From assembly GCA_937874275.1 (NCBI GenBank), contig CALNAU010000020.1, positions 1 through 20,655 of the forward strand: DNA of 20,655 bases, read 5' to 3'. This document shows, piece by piece, positions 7,619 to 14,536 of this stretch (positions are counted from its first letter, which is position 1; each line of letters begins with the position of its first letter). This DNA is from an uncultured Clostridia bacterium (GTDB lineage: Bacteria > Bacillota > Clostridia > Christensenellales > Aristaeellaceae). The position numbers and the translations under genes were made by a program. The notes below the pieces were generated by a model that saw only the letters and a program-made list of their open reading frames with translations, was not told the DNA's origin and searched no databases.

Positions 7619-8512
7619 TTACACTTCCAGCGCTTCGCGCCGGGTAACGAGGTTGACAATCCCGGACAGCGCGAAGGAGAATAGGAAAATGACGACACCG
7701 ATAGCCATCCCGTATCCATAGGTGGAATTGGTATATGCCTGCTTATACATATAGCTCAAAAACACCTCAGTGCTCCCGTCAGGGCCGCCATCTGTCATCA
7801 CCTTGACAAACATGAACGACATGTTGATGCTGCTGATGATAAAAAATGTTAGCGTCGTTCGGAGGTTCGTCCAAATCAACGGCAGCGTGATGTGAAAGAA
7901 CTGGGTCAAGCCATTTGCGCCCTCCAAGCCCGCACTCTCATACAGGGATTCCGGGATAGCGGCCATGGACGCCATATACATCACCATATAGTAGCCGACC
8001 GCCTGCCAGATCATGGCCCCGGCCAGCGAATATATGATGACGCTCTGGTTACCCAACCAGTATACCGGCTCCGCCCCCTCGCCTTTGAACAGAGACAGAA
8101 TGGCGTTCAGCAGGCCGTTGTTGGCGTCGTAGATGGCTGAAAACACAGCTGAAATAATGACGATTGACAGGATATTGGGGATGTAGAACACAATCCGGAA
8201 GAAGTTCTGGCCTTTGAGCTTGACACGGGACAGGACTGCCGCGTACCCAAGCGCGAGGGCAATGGTGATTACGCTGACCACAACAATTAGTAGCACCGTG
8301 TTCTGGAAGGACTGCAGGAACTTCATGTCCGCGAAAAGCGTACGGAAGTTGTCCAAGCCTATAAAGGTACGGCGGGCGGAAAAGCCACCCCACTTGTACA
8401 GCGACATGCGAAAGATGTTAAAGGTGGGGATGACCATAAACACAATAAACAGCAGGAAGGCAGGCGCAGCGCACCAAAAGATAAACCAACCGCGGCCCTT
8501 TTGCTTGTCCAT
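7619..8512 (-). CDS. Carbohydrate ABC transporter permease (MalF/UgpA-type)
   Basis: This 297-residue membrane protein has six hydrophobic segments, starting with WFIFWCAAPAFLLFIVFMVIP. Its EAA loop is LYESAGLEGANGLTQFFHITLPLIW, matching the E-x-A-xx-x-G-A consensus of MalF-type permeases. The phrase RMSLYKWGG after the first helix is also typical. The ATG at 8512 has AAAGGAG nine bases upstream on the coding strand. It pairs with the permease 10 bases downstream. A 113-base gap with a perfect hairpin separates it from the upstream binding-protein gene, which may allow the binding protein to be made in excess. Confidence 0.94.
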   Translation of the reverse strand: MDKQKGRGWFIFWCAAPAFLLFIVFMVIPTFNIFRMSLYKWGGFSARRTFIGLDNFRTLFADMKFLQSFQNTVLLIVVVSVITIALALGYAAVLSRVKLKGQNFFRIVFYIPNILSIVIISAVFSAIYDANNGLLNAILSLFKGEGAEPVYWLGNQSVIIYSLAGAMIWQAVGYYMVMYMASMAAIPESLYESAGLEGANGLTQFFHITLPLIWTNLRTTLTFFIISSINMSFMFVKVMTDGGPDGSTEVFLSYMYKQAYTNSTYGYGMAIGVVIFLFSFALSGIVNLVTRREALEV

Positions 8513-8566
8513 GCAGTCACACTCCTTTCTACGGGCGCCAAGGCAGCGTCCATCGTTGATGTTGAA

Positions 8567-8601
8567 GGCCGCAGCGGCAGGGTTCCCGCGCCGCTGCGGC
8601 C
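8567..8601 (-). promoter_or_regulatory. Stable intercistronic hairpin between binding protein and permease genes
   Basis: Perfect 12-bp arms (8567-8578 and 8590-8601, GGCCGCAGCGGC and its complement) enclose an 11-base loop. No U-run follows on the coding strand, so complete termination is unlikely. A 3'-stabilising or partial-termination structure that raises binding-protein mRNA over permease mRNA is a common arrangement in sugar ABC operons; its use here is inference. Confidence 0.7.
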
Positions 8602-8625
8602 AAATGTTTCAAAACTCTTTGGGGA

Positions 8626-9924
8626 TTATTTCAGCGCTTCGCGCAGCTTGTCGGAATCCACCTTGATGGCTTCAACCCATTCGTCACGGGTCTTGTCGCC
8701 GGAAACCAGGGAGTTGACGGTGCCAAACACGGTGTCGGCGAAGTTTACGCCTTCCACAGGCTCGGTGGCGGCGAAGTTGCCCAGGGCAGCCTTAGCGCCG
8801 TCATCATAGATGGAGAAGAACATTTTGTTGTCGCCTTCCAGGGTCTCGGCCAGGCCAACGATAGGCTGCACAGCGTTGCCCTTCTCAAAGAAAATCTTGG
8901 CCGCTTCGTCGGAGTAGACAAAGGAGACGAACTGCTTGGCAGCTTCCTTATTCTGGGCCTCGGCGGGGACCCAAAGCTGCTCGAACCAAGTGTAGCTGTA
9001 GCGATCGCCACCCTCGGTGACGGCGGGCAGCGCCATGAAGCCCCAAGCAAAGCCATCAGCGCGGGGAGCGTCGGCCATTTCACCAACCACCCAGGTGCCA
9101 TTGGGCATGAACAGGGCTTTGTTGTCCAGAATCAGCTGCTGGTTCTTGAGGAAGTTGTCATTGTTGGCGTTGGAGGGAACAGAGGCCTCGGTGTAGGTAG
9201 CCAACTTGGCCACGATGTCAAACGCCTGCTGGGCTTCGGGGGTATCCCAGATGCCTTCGGCATAGCGGGTGGCCTTCTCGAAGAACTCAGGGCCGCCTAC
9301 TTCGAAGAGCAGCGCGTAGAAGAAAGCGTCAAAATAGCCGGCGGTGGGGTACGCGAACAGCGCGATGCCCTCGGCCTTGGCCTTGTCGCCCAGCGCCCAC
9401 ATCTCATCCCAGGTGGTGGGCAGTTCCCAGCCCTTTTCCGCGAACAGGCCAGCGTTGTAGAACAAGCCGCAGGGGCTGTAGAACATGGGGGCGAGATAGG
9501 TCTTGCCATCGCCGTAGGGATTAGTTAGGGAAGACTCCGTGAAGCCGCCGGCAATCTTTTCTTTCACCAGCACTTCTTCACCCAGAACCTTCATATCCAG
9601 CACATCTGTCAGGTCTTCCAGCAAGTTCTCTTTAATCAGCGTTTCGGTCAGGGCAGCCTTGCGGCCGGTGGCCAGCATCACAACGTCGGGATAGTCACCG
9701 GCCTTCATTTGGGCGGTGATGACGTCCTCCAGGTTTTTGTCGATAACCAGCTCCACGGGGATGCCGGTCTTGGCGGTGAATGCCGCGGTGACATCCTGCC
9801 AAATCTCAGCACCGTAGGCCGTCTCAATGGCGGCAACCTTCAGGGGTTTTTCCTGTGCCATTGTGGGCACGAACAGACCGATCGCTAAAGCCAGTACCAG
9901 GATGGTGCTCATCAGTTTCCTCAT
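8626..9924 (-). CDS. Extracellular sugar-binding protein of ABC transporter (SBP family 1)
   Basis: This 432-residue protein captures the sugar outside the membrane for the two permeases downstream. An N-terminal signal peptide (about residues 1-23, cut after PTMA) is followed by a mature domain of the family 1 type, with LKVAAIE...IWQDVTAAFTAKTGIPVELV, a DYPDVVMLATGR hinge region, TWDEMWALGDKAKAEGI, and DNKALFMPNGTWVVGE. No lipobox cysteine is present at the cleavage site, which is unusual for a binding protein in a single-membrane Firmicute. The ATG at 9924 follows a purine-rich AAGGAAAGG site. It is the first gene of the operon that ends with gnpA, so a galactosyl-N-acetylhexosamine or related disaccharide is the likely ligand (inference). 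Confidence 0.93.
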   Translation of the reverse strand: MRKLMSTILVLALAIGLFVPTMAQEKPLKVAAIETAYGAEIWQDVTAAFTAKTGIPVELVIDKNLEDVITAQMKAGDYPDVVMLATGRKAALTETLIKENLLEDLTDVLDMKVLGEEVLVKEKIAGGFTESSLTNPYGDGKTYLAPMFYSPCGLFYNAGLFAEKGWELPTTWDEMWALGDKAKAEGIALFAYPTAGYFDAFFYALLFEVGGPEFFEKATRYAEGIWDTPEAQQAFDIVAKLATYTEASVPSNANNDNFLKNQQLILDNKALFMPNGTWVVGEMADAPRADGFAWGFMALPAVTEGGDRYSYTWFEQLWVPAEAQNKEAAKQFVSFVYSDEAAKIFFEKGNAVQPIVGLAETLEGDNKMFFSIYDDGAKAALGNFAATEPVEGVNFADTVFGTVNSLVSGDKTRDEWVEAIKVDSDKLREALK

Positions 9925-9945
9925 GATTCGTTTCCTTTCCTTTTT

Positions 9946-9982
9946 GAGGTTCTGGTTCTCAACCTCGCAAGTAGGCGAGGTT
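9946..9982 (-). promoter_or_regulatory. Alternative hairpins in the leader of the sugar-binding protein gene
   Basis: On the transcript, AACCTCGC (9982-9975) can pair with GCGAGGTT (9968-9961), an 8-bp stem with a 6-base loop. The GAGGTT part of the same middle segment can instead pair with AACCTC (9951-9946), immediately before the ribosome binding site. The two stems exclude one another. A switching role is inference. Confidence 0.4.
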
Positions 9983-10009
9983 CTCCACTATCATGAGAGT
10001 AGCATGTTC

Positions 10010-10057
10010 GTGCACATATGCACAATCTGCATTGTTGCTAAAGAATTTATAATTCTT
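10010..10057. promoter_or_regulatory. Inverted repeats in the divergent region, possible operators
   Basis: Two short perfect inverted repeats lie upstream of the transporter operon in an AT-rich stretch: GTGCA-CATA-TGCAC at 10010-10023 and AAGAATT-TAT-AATTCTT at 10041-10057. Either could bind a regulator such as the AraC-family protein. No convincing -35/-10 pair for the minus-strand operon was found; the TATAAA inside the second repeat is the best -10 candidate but has a poor -35. Confidence 0.35.
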
Positions 10058-10112
10058 GCTATCAACATATAAATTGCCCCATTTCTCTACTCGTTTGGCC
10101 CCATTCGTTTCA

Positions 10113-10141
10113 TTGCGGTTACAAATGGCGCATGCTATAAT
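10113..10141 (+). promoter_or_regulatory. Promoter of pfkA, extended -10
   Basis: TATAAT at 10136-10141 is preceded by TG one base upstream (extended -10), and TTGCGG at 10113-10118 stands 17 bases before it as a weak -35. The start site would be near 10148, giving a leader of about 70 bases. Confidence 0.7.
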
Positions 10142-10219
10142 TATTGCGATGGTATTTTCCGTTACGAGTAACAAACTGAACTTCCATCCGTCGTATTGAT
10201 TGAGAATCGAGAGGAAAGA

Positions 10220-11281
10220 ATGCCCAACATTGCAGTATTGACCAGCGGCGGAGACAGCCCCGGCATGAACGCCGCCGTGATGAGCGTGGCGCGCGCCGCT
10301 AACCTCATGGGGATGAGCCTGATTGGCATCAAGCGCGGCTTCAACGGCCTGATTGGCAAATCCGGCAACCTGGAGGAGGATATTGTCCGACTGACGCTGG
10401 ACCAGGTGCTGGATATCGCCGACCTGCCCGGCACCTACCTGCGCACCGCCCGGTGCAAGGAATTCATTCTGGAGGAGTACCAGGACAAGGCCGTGCGCCT
10501 GCTGGAGGAACTGGATGTGGCCGGCATTGTAGTCATCGGCGGCGATGGCTCCATGCAGGGGGCGCAGGCGCTGGCGCGCAAAGGCGTGCCCGCCATCGGC
10601 ATCCCCGGCACCATCGACAACGACCTGGGCTATACCGAGCAATCCCTGGGCTTTGACACCGCGGTCAACGTATGTGTGGACGCGGTGCGCGCCATCCGGG
10701 CCACCAGCCGCTCGCATGACCGCGCCGCGGTGGTGGAGGTGATGGGCCGCAACTGCGGCGACATCGCCCTCAACACGGCGCTGTCCACCGGCAGCGAAAT
10801 CGTCATTTTGCCGGAGATTCGCAACTGGTCGGTGGATGATGTGGCCAACCGCCTGAACGCTTTGGTGGACCGCGGCAACAAGCGCGCCACCATCGTGGTG
10901 GCCGAAGGTGCCTGGAAAACCATGGCCCCCTTTGACGTGTACGGCTTCATGAAGGATTACGATTCCGGCAGCCGCCCAGTGTTCCCGGGCTCGCCCATGG
11001 ACGCGTATTTCCTGGCCCGCATTGTAGAGAATATGGTGAAGAAGACCGAGGTGCGTGCCACAGTGGTCGGCTACACCCAGCGCGGCCACCAGCCCAGCGC
11101 CCGCGACGCGGCCTTTGCCTTTGAGGCAGGCGTGGTGGCGGTCAACCTGTTAAAGCACGGCGAGAGCAACCGCGTGGTGGGTGTGCACAACGGCAAGGTG
11201 TTCCATATGGACATCGAGAGCGCCCTGCAAATCAAGCCCAGCTTCAACCGCCGCATGTATAACATGGTGAACGCGCTGTAA
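10220..11281 (+). CDS. pfkA: 6-phosphofructokinase, ATP-dependent type
   Basis: This 353-residue PfkA-superfamily enzyme phosphorylates fructose 6-phosphate to the 1,6-bisphosphate in the cytoplasm. Motifs are LTSGGDSPGMNA (7-18), GGDGS (107-111), PGTIDND (129-135) and MGRNCGDIAL (175-184). The second Gly in GGDGS and the Gly in PGTIDND are the ATP-enzyme signature, in contrast to the other phosphofructokinase in this window. It is about 30 residues longer than the E. coli enzyme. The ATG at 10220 follows GAGAGGA; the in-frame extension to 10196 overlaps that site. It is divergent from the sugar-transport operon. Only 36 bases and no terminator separate it from the following antitoxin-type gene, so readthrough is likely. 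Confidence 0.94.
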   Translation: MPNIAVLTSGGDSPGMNAAVMSVARAANLMGMSLIGIKRGFNGLIGKSGNLEEDIVRLTLDQVLDIADLPGTYLRTARCKEFILEEYQDKAVRLLEELDVAGIVVIGGDGSMQGAQALARKGVPAIGIPGTIDNDLGYTEQSLGFDTAVNVCVDAVRAIRATSRSHDRAAVVEVMGRNCGDIALNTALSTGSEIVILPEIRNWSVDDVANRLNALVDRGNKRATIVVAEGAWKTMAPFDVYGFMKDYDSGSRPVFPGSPMDAYFLARIVENMVKKTEVRATVVGYTQRGHQPSARDAAFAFEAGVVAVNLLKHGESNRVVGVHNGKVFHMDIESALQIKPSFNRRMYNMVNAL

Positions 11282-11317
11282 TCCCCGCGCTATTCCTGAG
11301 TCTGCTGAAAGGAGCAA

Positions 11318-11620
11318 ATGATGCATCAGCCAGAAATAGACCGCTTGGTTTCCGTGCTGCGGGACATGCCGGTACGCTCTGCTGTGTTGTTCGGCTCCCA
11401 TGCCAAGGGAAAGGCATCGCCACAAAGCGATATTGACCTGGTTGTTCAGGTAGATGAGCCGCTGAAGGGCATCCGGTTCTACGAACTGCTTGACCGCCTG
11501 ACCGCCGTGACGGGCGCAGACATTGATTTATTTGAAGCCGGGGATATCATTCCCGGGTCTCCCATGGCCCGGGAGATTCAGTCAACGGGGAGGCTCATCT
11601 ATGACAGAGAGAACGGCTAA
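11318..11620 (+). CDS. mntA: MNT-domain nucleotidyltransferase, MntA-type antitoxin
   Basis: This 100-residue minimal nucleotidyltransferase shows the pol-beta superfamily motif GSX10DXD: Gly26-Ser27, then Asp38 and Asp40, with a likely third acidic residue in ADIDLFE (68-70). Characterised MntA antitoxins use ATP to add AMP groups to a tyrosine of their HepT partner and so inactivate it. Two adjacent ATGs (11318 and 11321) follow AAAGGAG; the second has the better spacing (six bases). Its end overlaps the next gene by 20 bases, a coupling typical of toxin-antitoxin pairs. It sits 36 bases after pfkA with no visible promoter of its own. Confidence 0.9.
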   Translation: MMHQPEIDRLVSVLRDMPVRSAVLFGSHAKGKASPQSDIDLVVQVDEPLKGIRFYELLDRLTAVTGADIDLFEAGDIIPGSPMAREIQSTGRLIYDRENG

Positions 11621-11918
11621 AGCGCTGCGTAAGATGCTGATGCACACCGAGCGCGTTCTCCAGTATGCCACCAAAGATTGGGTCAAAGACGCGCTGCGCG
11701 TGGATGCCATTGTGTTCAACCTCTCGCAAATTGGTGAACTGGTACGCCTGGTGGATGAGGAGACACAGGCCATGCATCCGCAAATTCCTTGGGCAGCCAT
11801 GCGGGGCTTTCGAAACCGCATTGTCCACGATTATGACAGCATACAGTTCAATATTCTTCAAGCAACGGTTCATCAGGACCTGCCCATTCTTGCCAGCGCA
11901 ATGAACGACCTTCTATAA
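11601..11918 (+). CDS. hepT: HEPN-domain (DUF86) ribonuclease toxin, HepT-type
   Basis: This 105-residue all-helical protein carries the HEPN catalytic motif RX4HXY as RNRIVHDY (71-78): Arg71, His76 and Tyr78. In studied HepT toxins the Arg and His are needed for RNA cleavage, and the Tyr is the residue AMPylated by MntA. All three are intact, so the toxin is probably functional. The ATG at 11601 gives a DUF86-like N terminus (ERTAKALRKMLMHTERVLQY); the longer reading from 11523 runs inside mntA and is not similar to the family. The order here is antitoxin first. A strong terminator follows 41 bases later. Confidence 0.9.
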   Translation: MTERTAKALRKMLMHTERVLQYATKDWVKDALRVDAIVFNLSQIGELVRLVDEETQAMHPQIPWAAMRGFRNRIVHDYDSIQFNILQATVHQDLPILASAMNDLL

Positions 11919-11959
11919 TCGTTTTTCGGCATTGGCCCGGTAAGCTCGCCCACAAATGG

Positions 11960-12001
11960 AACACGCCCCACAGTTGATTCACTACAGCTGTGGGGCGTGT
12001 T
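11960..12001. terminator. Terminator between hepT and gpmI
   Basis: Arms 11960-11973 and 11988-12001 (AACACGCCCCACAG and its complement) form a perfect 14-bp stem with a 14-base loop, followed on the plus strand by TCTTTTCC. It lies between the ends of convergent genes hepT and gpmI and may serve both, more strongly the plus strand. Confidence 0.85.
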
Positions 12002-12055
12002 TCTTTTCCGGCGCTTCACGCGCTGCGAAAATTGGTCATCGGTCAGTGGGATTTA

Positions 12056-13594
12056 CTAATCAATCAGCGGCTGCCCCGTCATCTCCGGCGGGATGGGCAG
12101 GCCCATGGCCTTGAGCATGGTGGGGGCGATGTCGCACAGTTTGCCGCCGCCCTTTAACTGCTTGCCCACAAACTCGCTGCCGCAGGCAATAAAGGGTACC
12201 GGGTTGGTGGTGTGCGCGGTGAAGGGCTCGCCCGTCAGATAGTCAATCATCTGGTCGGCGTTGCCGTGGTCAGCCGTCACAAAGGCACGGCCGCCCAGGC
12301 GCAGAATCTCATCCACCAGAATGCCCACATCCGCATCCACCTCTTTGACGGCGGCTTCGGCCGCGGCCATGATGCCGGTGTGGCCCACCATGTCGCAATT
12401 GGCGTAGTTGAGAATCATCACATCGTACTTGCCCGAGCGGATGGCCTCCAGCGCCTGCTCGGTCACCTGAGGAGCGGACATCTCGGGCTTGAGGTCAAAG
12501 GTGGCCACCTTGCTGGACGGCACCAGGATGCGGTCCTCCCCGGCGTAGCTGGGCTCGATACCACCGTTGAAGAAGAAGGTGACGTGGGCGTACTTCTGCG
12601 TCTCGGCGATATGCAGCTGGGTGAGCCCCAGGCGGGAGAGGTATTCGGCCAGCGTCATGCTGAGGCTCTCCGGCGGGTTGACCACGCGCAGCCAGTCGCC
12701 AAACGTCTCATCGTACTGCGTCATGCTGACAAACTGCACGGGAATCCGCTCGCGCTCAAAGCCGGTGAAATCCGGGTCCAGGATGGCGCGGGTCAGCTGG
12801 CGGGAGCGGTCCGGCCGGAAATTGAAGAAGATGATGCTGTCGTGGGGCTGCACGGTGGCCACGGGCTGCCCCTCATGCATGATGACGGTGGGTTTGACAA
12901 ATTCGTCGTTCTCGTTCTTCTCGTAGCTCTGCTGCACGGCCTCATCTGGGCTGAGGGCGGGCACGCCGCGCCCCAGGGCAATGGCGTCATAGCCCAGCTG
13001 CACACGCGGCCAGATGTTGTCACGGTCCATGCCGTAGTAGCGGCCCTGAATGCTGGCAATCTGGCCCACGCCAATCGCCAGCATCTTTTGCTCCAGCTCG
13101 CGCACATAGCCCAGACCGCTGGTGGGCGGCGTGTCGCGGCCATCCAGCAGGGCGTGCACATAGACGCTGGTCAGGCCCCTGTCCTTGGCCATGCGCAGCA
13201 AGGCGTACAGGTGGGTGTTGTGGCTGTGCACCCCGCCATCGCTCAGCAGACCAATAAGGTGCAAGGCCTTGCCCTGCCGCTTGGCGCTGTCCATCGCCCA
13301 GATGAGCGGCTCCTTCTCATACAGGTCGCCATCCAGAATGTCCTTGGTGATGCGGGTCAATTCCTGATACACCACGCGGCCCGCGCCGATGTTGAGGTGG
13401 CCCACCTCGCTGTTGCCCATCTGCCCGTCGGGCAGGCCTACGCTCATGCCGCTGGCGCCCAGCTGGGTGTGGGGATAGGCGGCCATCAGCCGGTCCACAT
13501 TGGGGGTACCGGCGGCCAGGATGGCATTGCCCTGCGGGTTGGGGTTGATGCCAAAGCCATCCATGATAATCAGCGCTGTCAGTTTCTTGAACAA
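12056..13594 (-). CDS. gpmI: 2,3-bisphosphoglycerate-independent phosphoglycerate mutase
   Basis: This cytoplasmic, metal-dependent enzyme interconverts 3- and 2-phosphoglycerate. It has 512 residues, the usual length. The metal-binding MDGFG near residue 11, the catalytic serine in GNSEVGHLNIGAGR (Ser62, same number as in the studied Bacillus enzyme), LLSDGGVHSH, LDGRDTPP and VTADHGNADQM are all present. The best start is TTG at 13594, with AAAGGAG five bases upstream on the coding strand and a normal N terminus (FKKLTALIIMDGFG); the longer reading gives an unrelated Cys/Arg-rich extension. It follows tpiA on the same strand across 165 bases that contain a hairpin and a possible promoter, so it may be partly independent of pgk-tpiA. 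Confidence 0.95.
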   Translation of the reverse strand: MFKKLTALIIMDGFGINPNPQGNAILAAGTPNVDRLMAAYPHTQLGASGMSVGLPDGQMGNSEVGHLNIGAGRVVYQELTRITKDILDGDLYEKEPLIWAMDSAKRQGKALHLIGLLSDGGVHSHNTHLYALLRMAKDRGLTSVYVHALLDGRDTPPTSGLGYVRELEQKMLAIGVGQIASIQGRYYGMDRDNIWPRVQLGYDAIALGRGVPALSPDEAVQQSYEKNENDEFVKPTVIMHEGQPVATVQPHDSIIFFNFRPDRSRQLTRAILDPDFTGFERERIPVQFVSMTQYDETFGDWLRVVNPPESLSMTLAEYLSRLGLTQLHIAETQKYAHVTFFFNGGIEPSYAGEDRILVPSSKVATFDLKPEMSAPQVTEQALEAIRSGKYDVMILNYANCDMVGHTGIMAAAEAAVKEVDADVGILVDEILRLGGRAFVTADHGNADQMIDYLTGEPFTAHTTNPVPFIACGSEFVGKQLKGGGKLCDIAPTMLKAMGLPIPPEMTGQPLID

Positions 13595-13606
13595 AGTGTC
13601 TCCTTT
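13595..13606 (-). promoter_or_regulatory. Ribosome binding site fixing a TTG start for gpmI
   Basis: On the coding strand AAAGGAG is followed by ACACT and then TTG. No ATG or GTG lies close enough in frame, so this site decides the start codon. Confidence 0.75.
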
Positions 13607-13657
13607 CAGGCAGCGGGGCAGCAATCCCCCGCACCCGGCCGGTCTGCGGCCACATGC

Positions 13658-13663
13658 AGTATA
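13658..13663 (-). promoter_or_regulatory. Possible -10 element upstream of gpmI
   Basis: TATACT on the minus strand lies about 64 bases before the gpmI start in an otherwise gene-free gap. No good -35 is present at 16-18 bases, so this is a weak candidate. Confidence 0.3.
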
Positions 13664-13723
13664 CCCCATTGGGCCATCAAATAGGCCCCCTGCGGATTTT
13701 ATTTGATAACTATTTCAACGCAA

Positions 13724-13758
13724 GGCAAGGGGGCGCGCCGCACCCCCTGTGTGTTGCC
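13724..13758 (-). terminator. Hairpin after tpiA, probable weak terminator
   Basis: GGCAAGGGGG (13724-13733) pairs with CCCCC (13743-13747) and, beyond a bulge, TTGCC (13754-13758). It starts one base after the tpiA stop on the minus strand and is followed there by a mildly T-rich stretch (TTGCGTTG). Partial termination before gpmI is likely. Confidence 0.55.
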
Positions 13759-13759
13759 C

Positions 13760-14512
13760 TTACTTGTCGAAGTTGATGACCTTGGCGAAGTCCTCCGCCT
13801 TCAGCGATGCGCCGCCGATGAGGCCGCCGTCAATCTCCGGCTGAGCCATGAGGCCCTTGACGTTCTTGGGGTTCATGCTGCCGCCGTACTGAATGCGCAC
13901 GCGGTTGGCAGCGCCCCGGCCGAACTTGGCCGCGATGGCCTTGCGGATAACGCTGATGGTTTCGTTGGCCTGCTCATCGGTGGCGGTGAGGCCGGTGCCG
14001 ATGGCCCACACGGGCTCATAGGCGATGACCACCTTGCGCACCTGCTGGGGCGTGAGGCCGGTGAGGGCAATGAGCGTCTGGTAGGTGACCAGCGCGTCGG
14101 TGTAGCCCGCTTCCCGCTGCTCCTTTTGCTCGCCCACGCAGATGATGGGGGTCAGCCCGCCCTGCACGGCAGCCAGCACGCGGCGGTTGACGGTCTCATC
14201 CGTCTCGCCAAAGTACTGCCTGCGCTCGCTGTGGCCGATGATGACATACTCAACCTTGCTGGCCTTGAGCATCTCGGCACTCAGTTCGCCGGTATAGGCG
14301 CCGCTTGGCGCGAAGTGTACATTTTGGGCACCCACCTTGATTTTGCTGCCCTTAACGGCCTGCACGGCGGCGGGGATATCCAACGCGGGCACGCAGACCA
14401 CCACGGTGGCCGCGGCATCCTGCACCAGGGGCTTGAGTTCGTCAATGAGGGCCTTGGTCTCCGCCGGGGTTTTGTTCATCTTCCAGTTGCCGGCAATGAT
14501 GGGTGTACGCAT
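13760..14512 (-). CDS. tpiA: Triosephosphate isomerase
   Basis: This cytoplasmic enzyme interconverts dihydroxyacetone phosphate and glyceraldehyde 3-phosphate, the two products of the aldolase encoded earlier in the window. It has 250 residues, as expected. Catalytic residues are visible: Asn9 and Lys11 in AGNWKMN, His94 in IIGHSERR, and Glu166 in AYEPVWAIGTG. The phosphate-binding end QYGGSMNPKN and GLIGGASLK are also intact. The ATG at 14512 follows GGAG; an in-frame TTG four codons earlier overlaps that site. Its start lies 24 bases after the pgk stop, so the two are cotranscribed. Confidence 0.97.
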   Translation of the reverse strand: MRTPIIAGNWKMNKTPAETKALIDELKPLVQDAAATVVVCVPALDIPAAVQAVKGSKIKVGAQNVHFAPSGAYTGELSAEMLKASKVEYVIIGHSERRQYFGETDETVNRRVLAAVQGGLTPIICVGEQKEQREAGYTDALVTYQTLIALTGLTPQQVRKVVIAYEPVWAIGTGLTATDEQANETISVIRKAIAAKFGRGAANRVRIQYGGSMNPKNVKGLMAQPEIDGGLIGGASLKAEDFAKVINFDK

Positions 14513-14536
14513 AGGGTTCTCCAATCGCTTTATTGC

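Noticed and set aside
9959..11089. A 376-codon minus-strand frame opposite pfkA
   Set aside because: It is antisense to intact phosphofructokinase and runs through the AT-rich promoter region.
12212..13684. A 490-codon open frame on the plus strand opposite gpmI
   Set aside because: It is antisense to an intact phosphoglycerate mutase and has His/Ala/Gly-rich composition without motifs.
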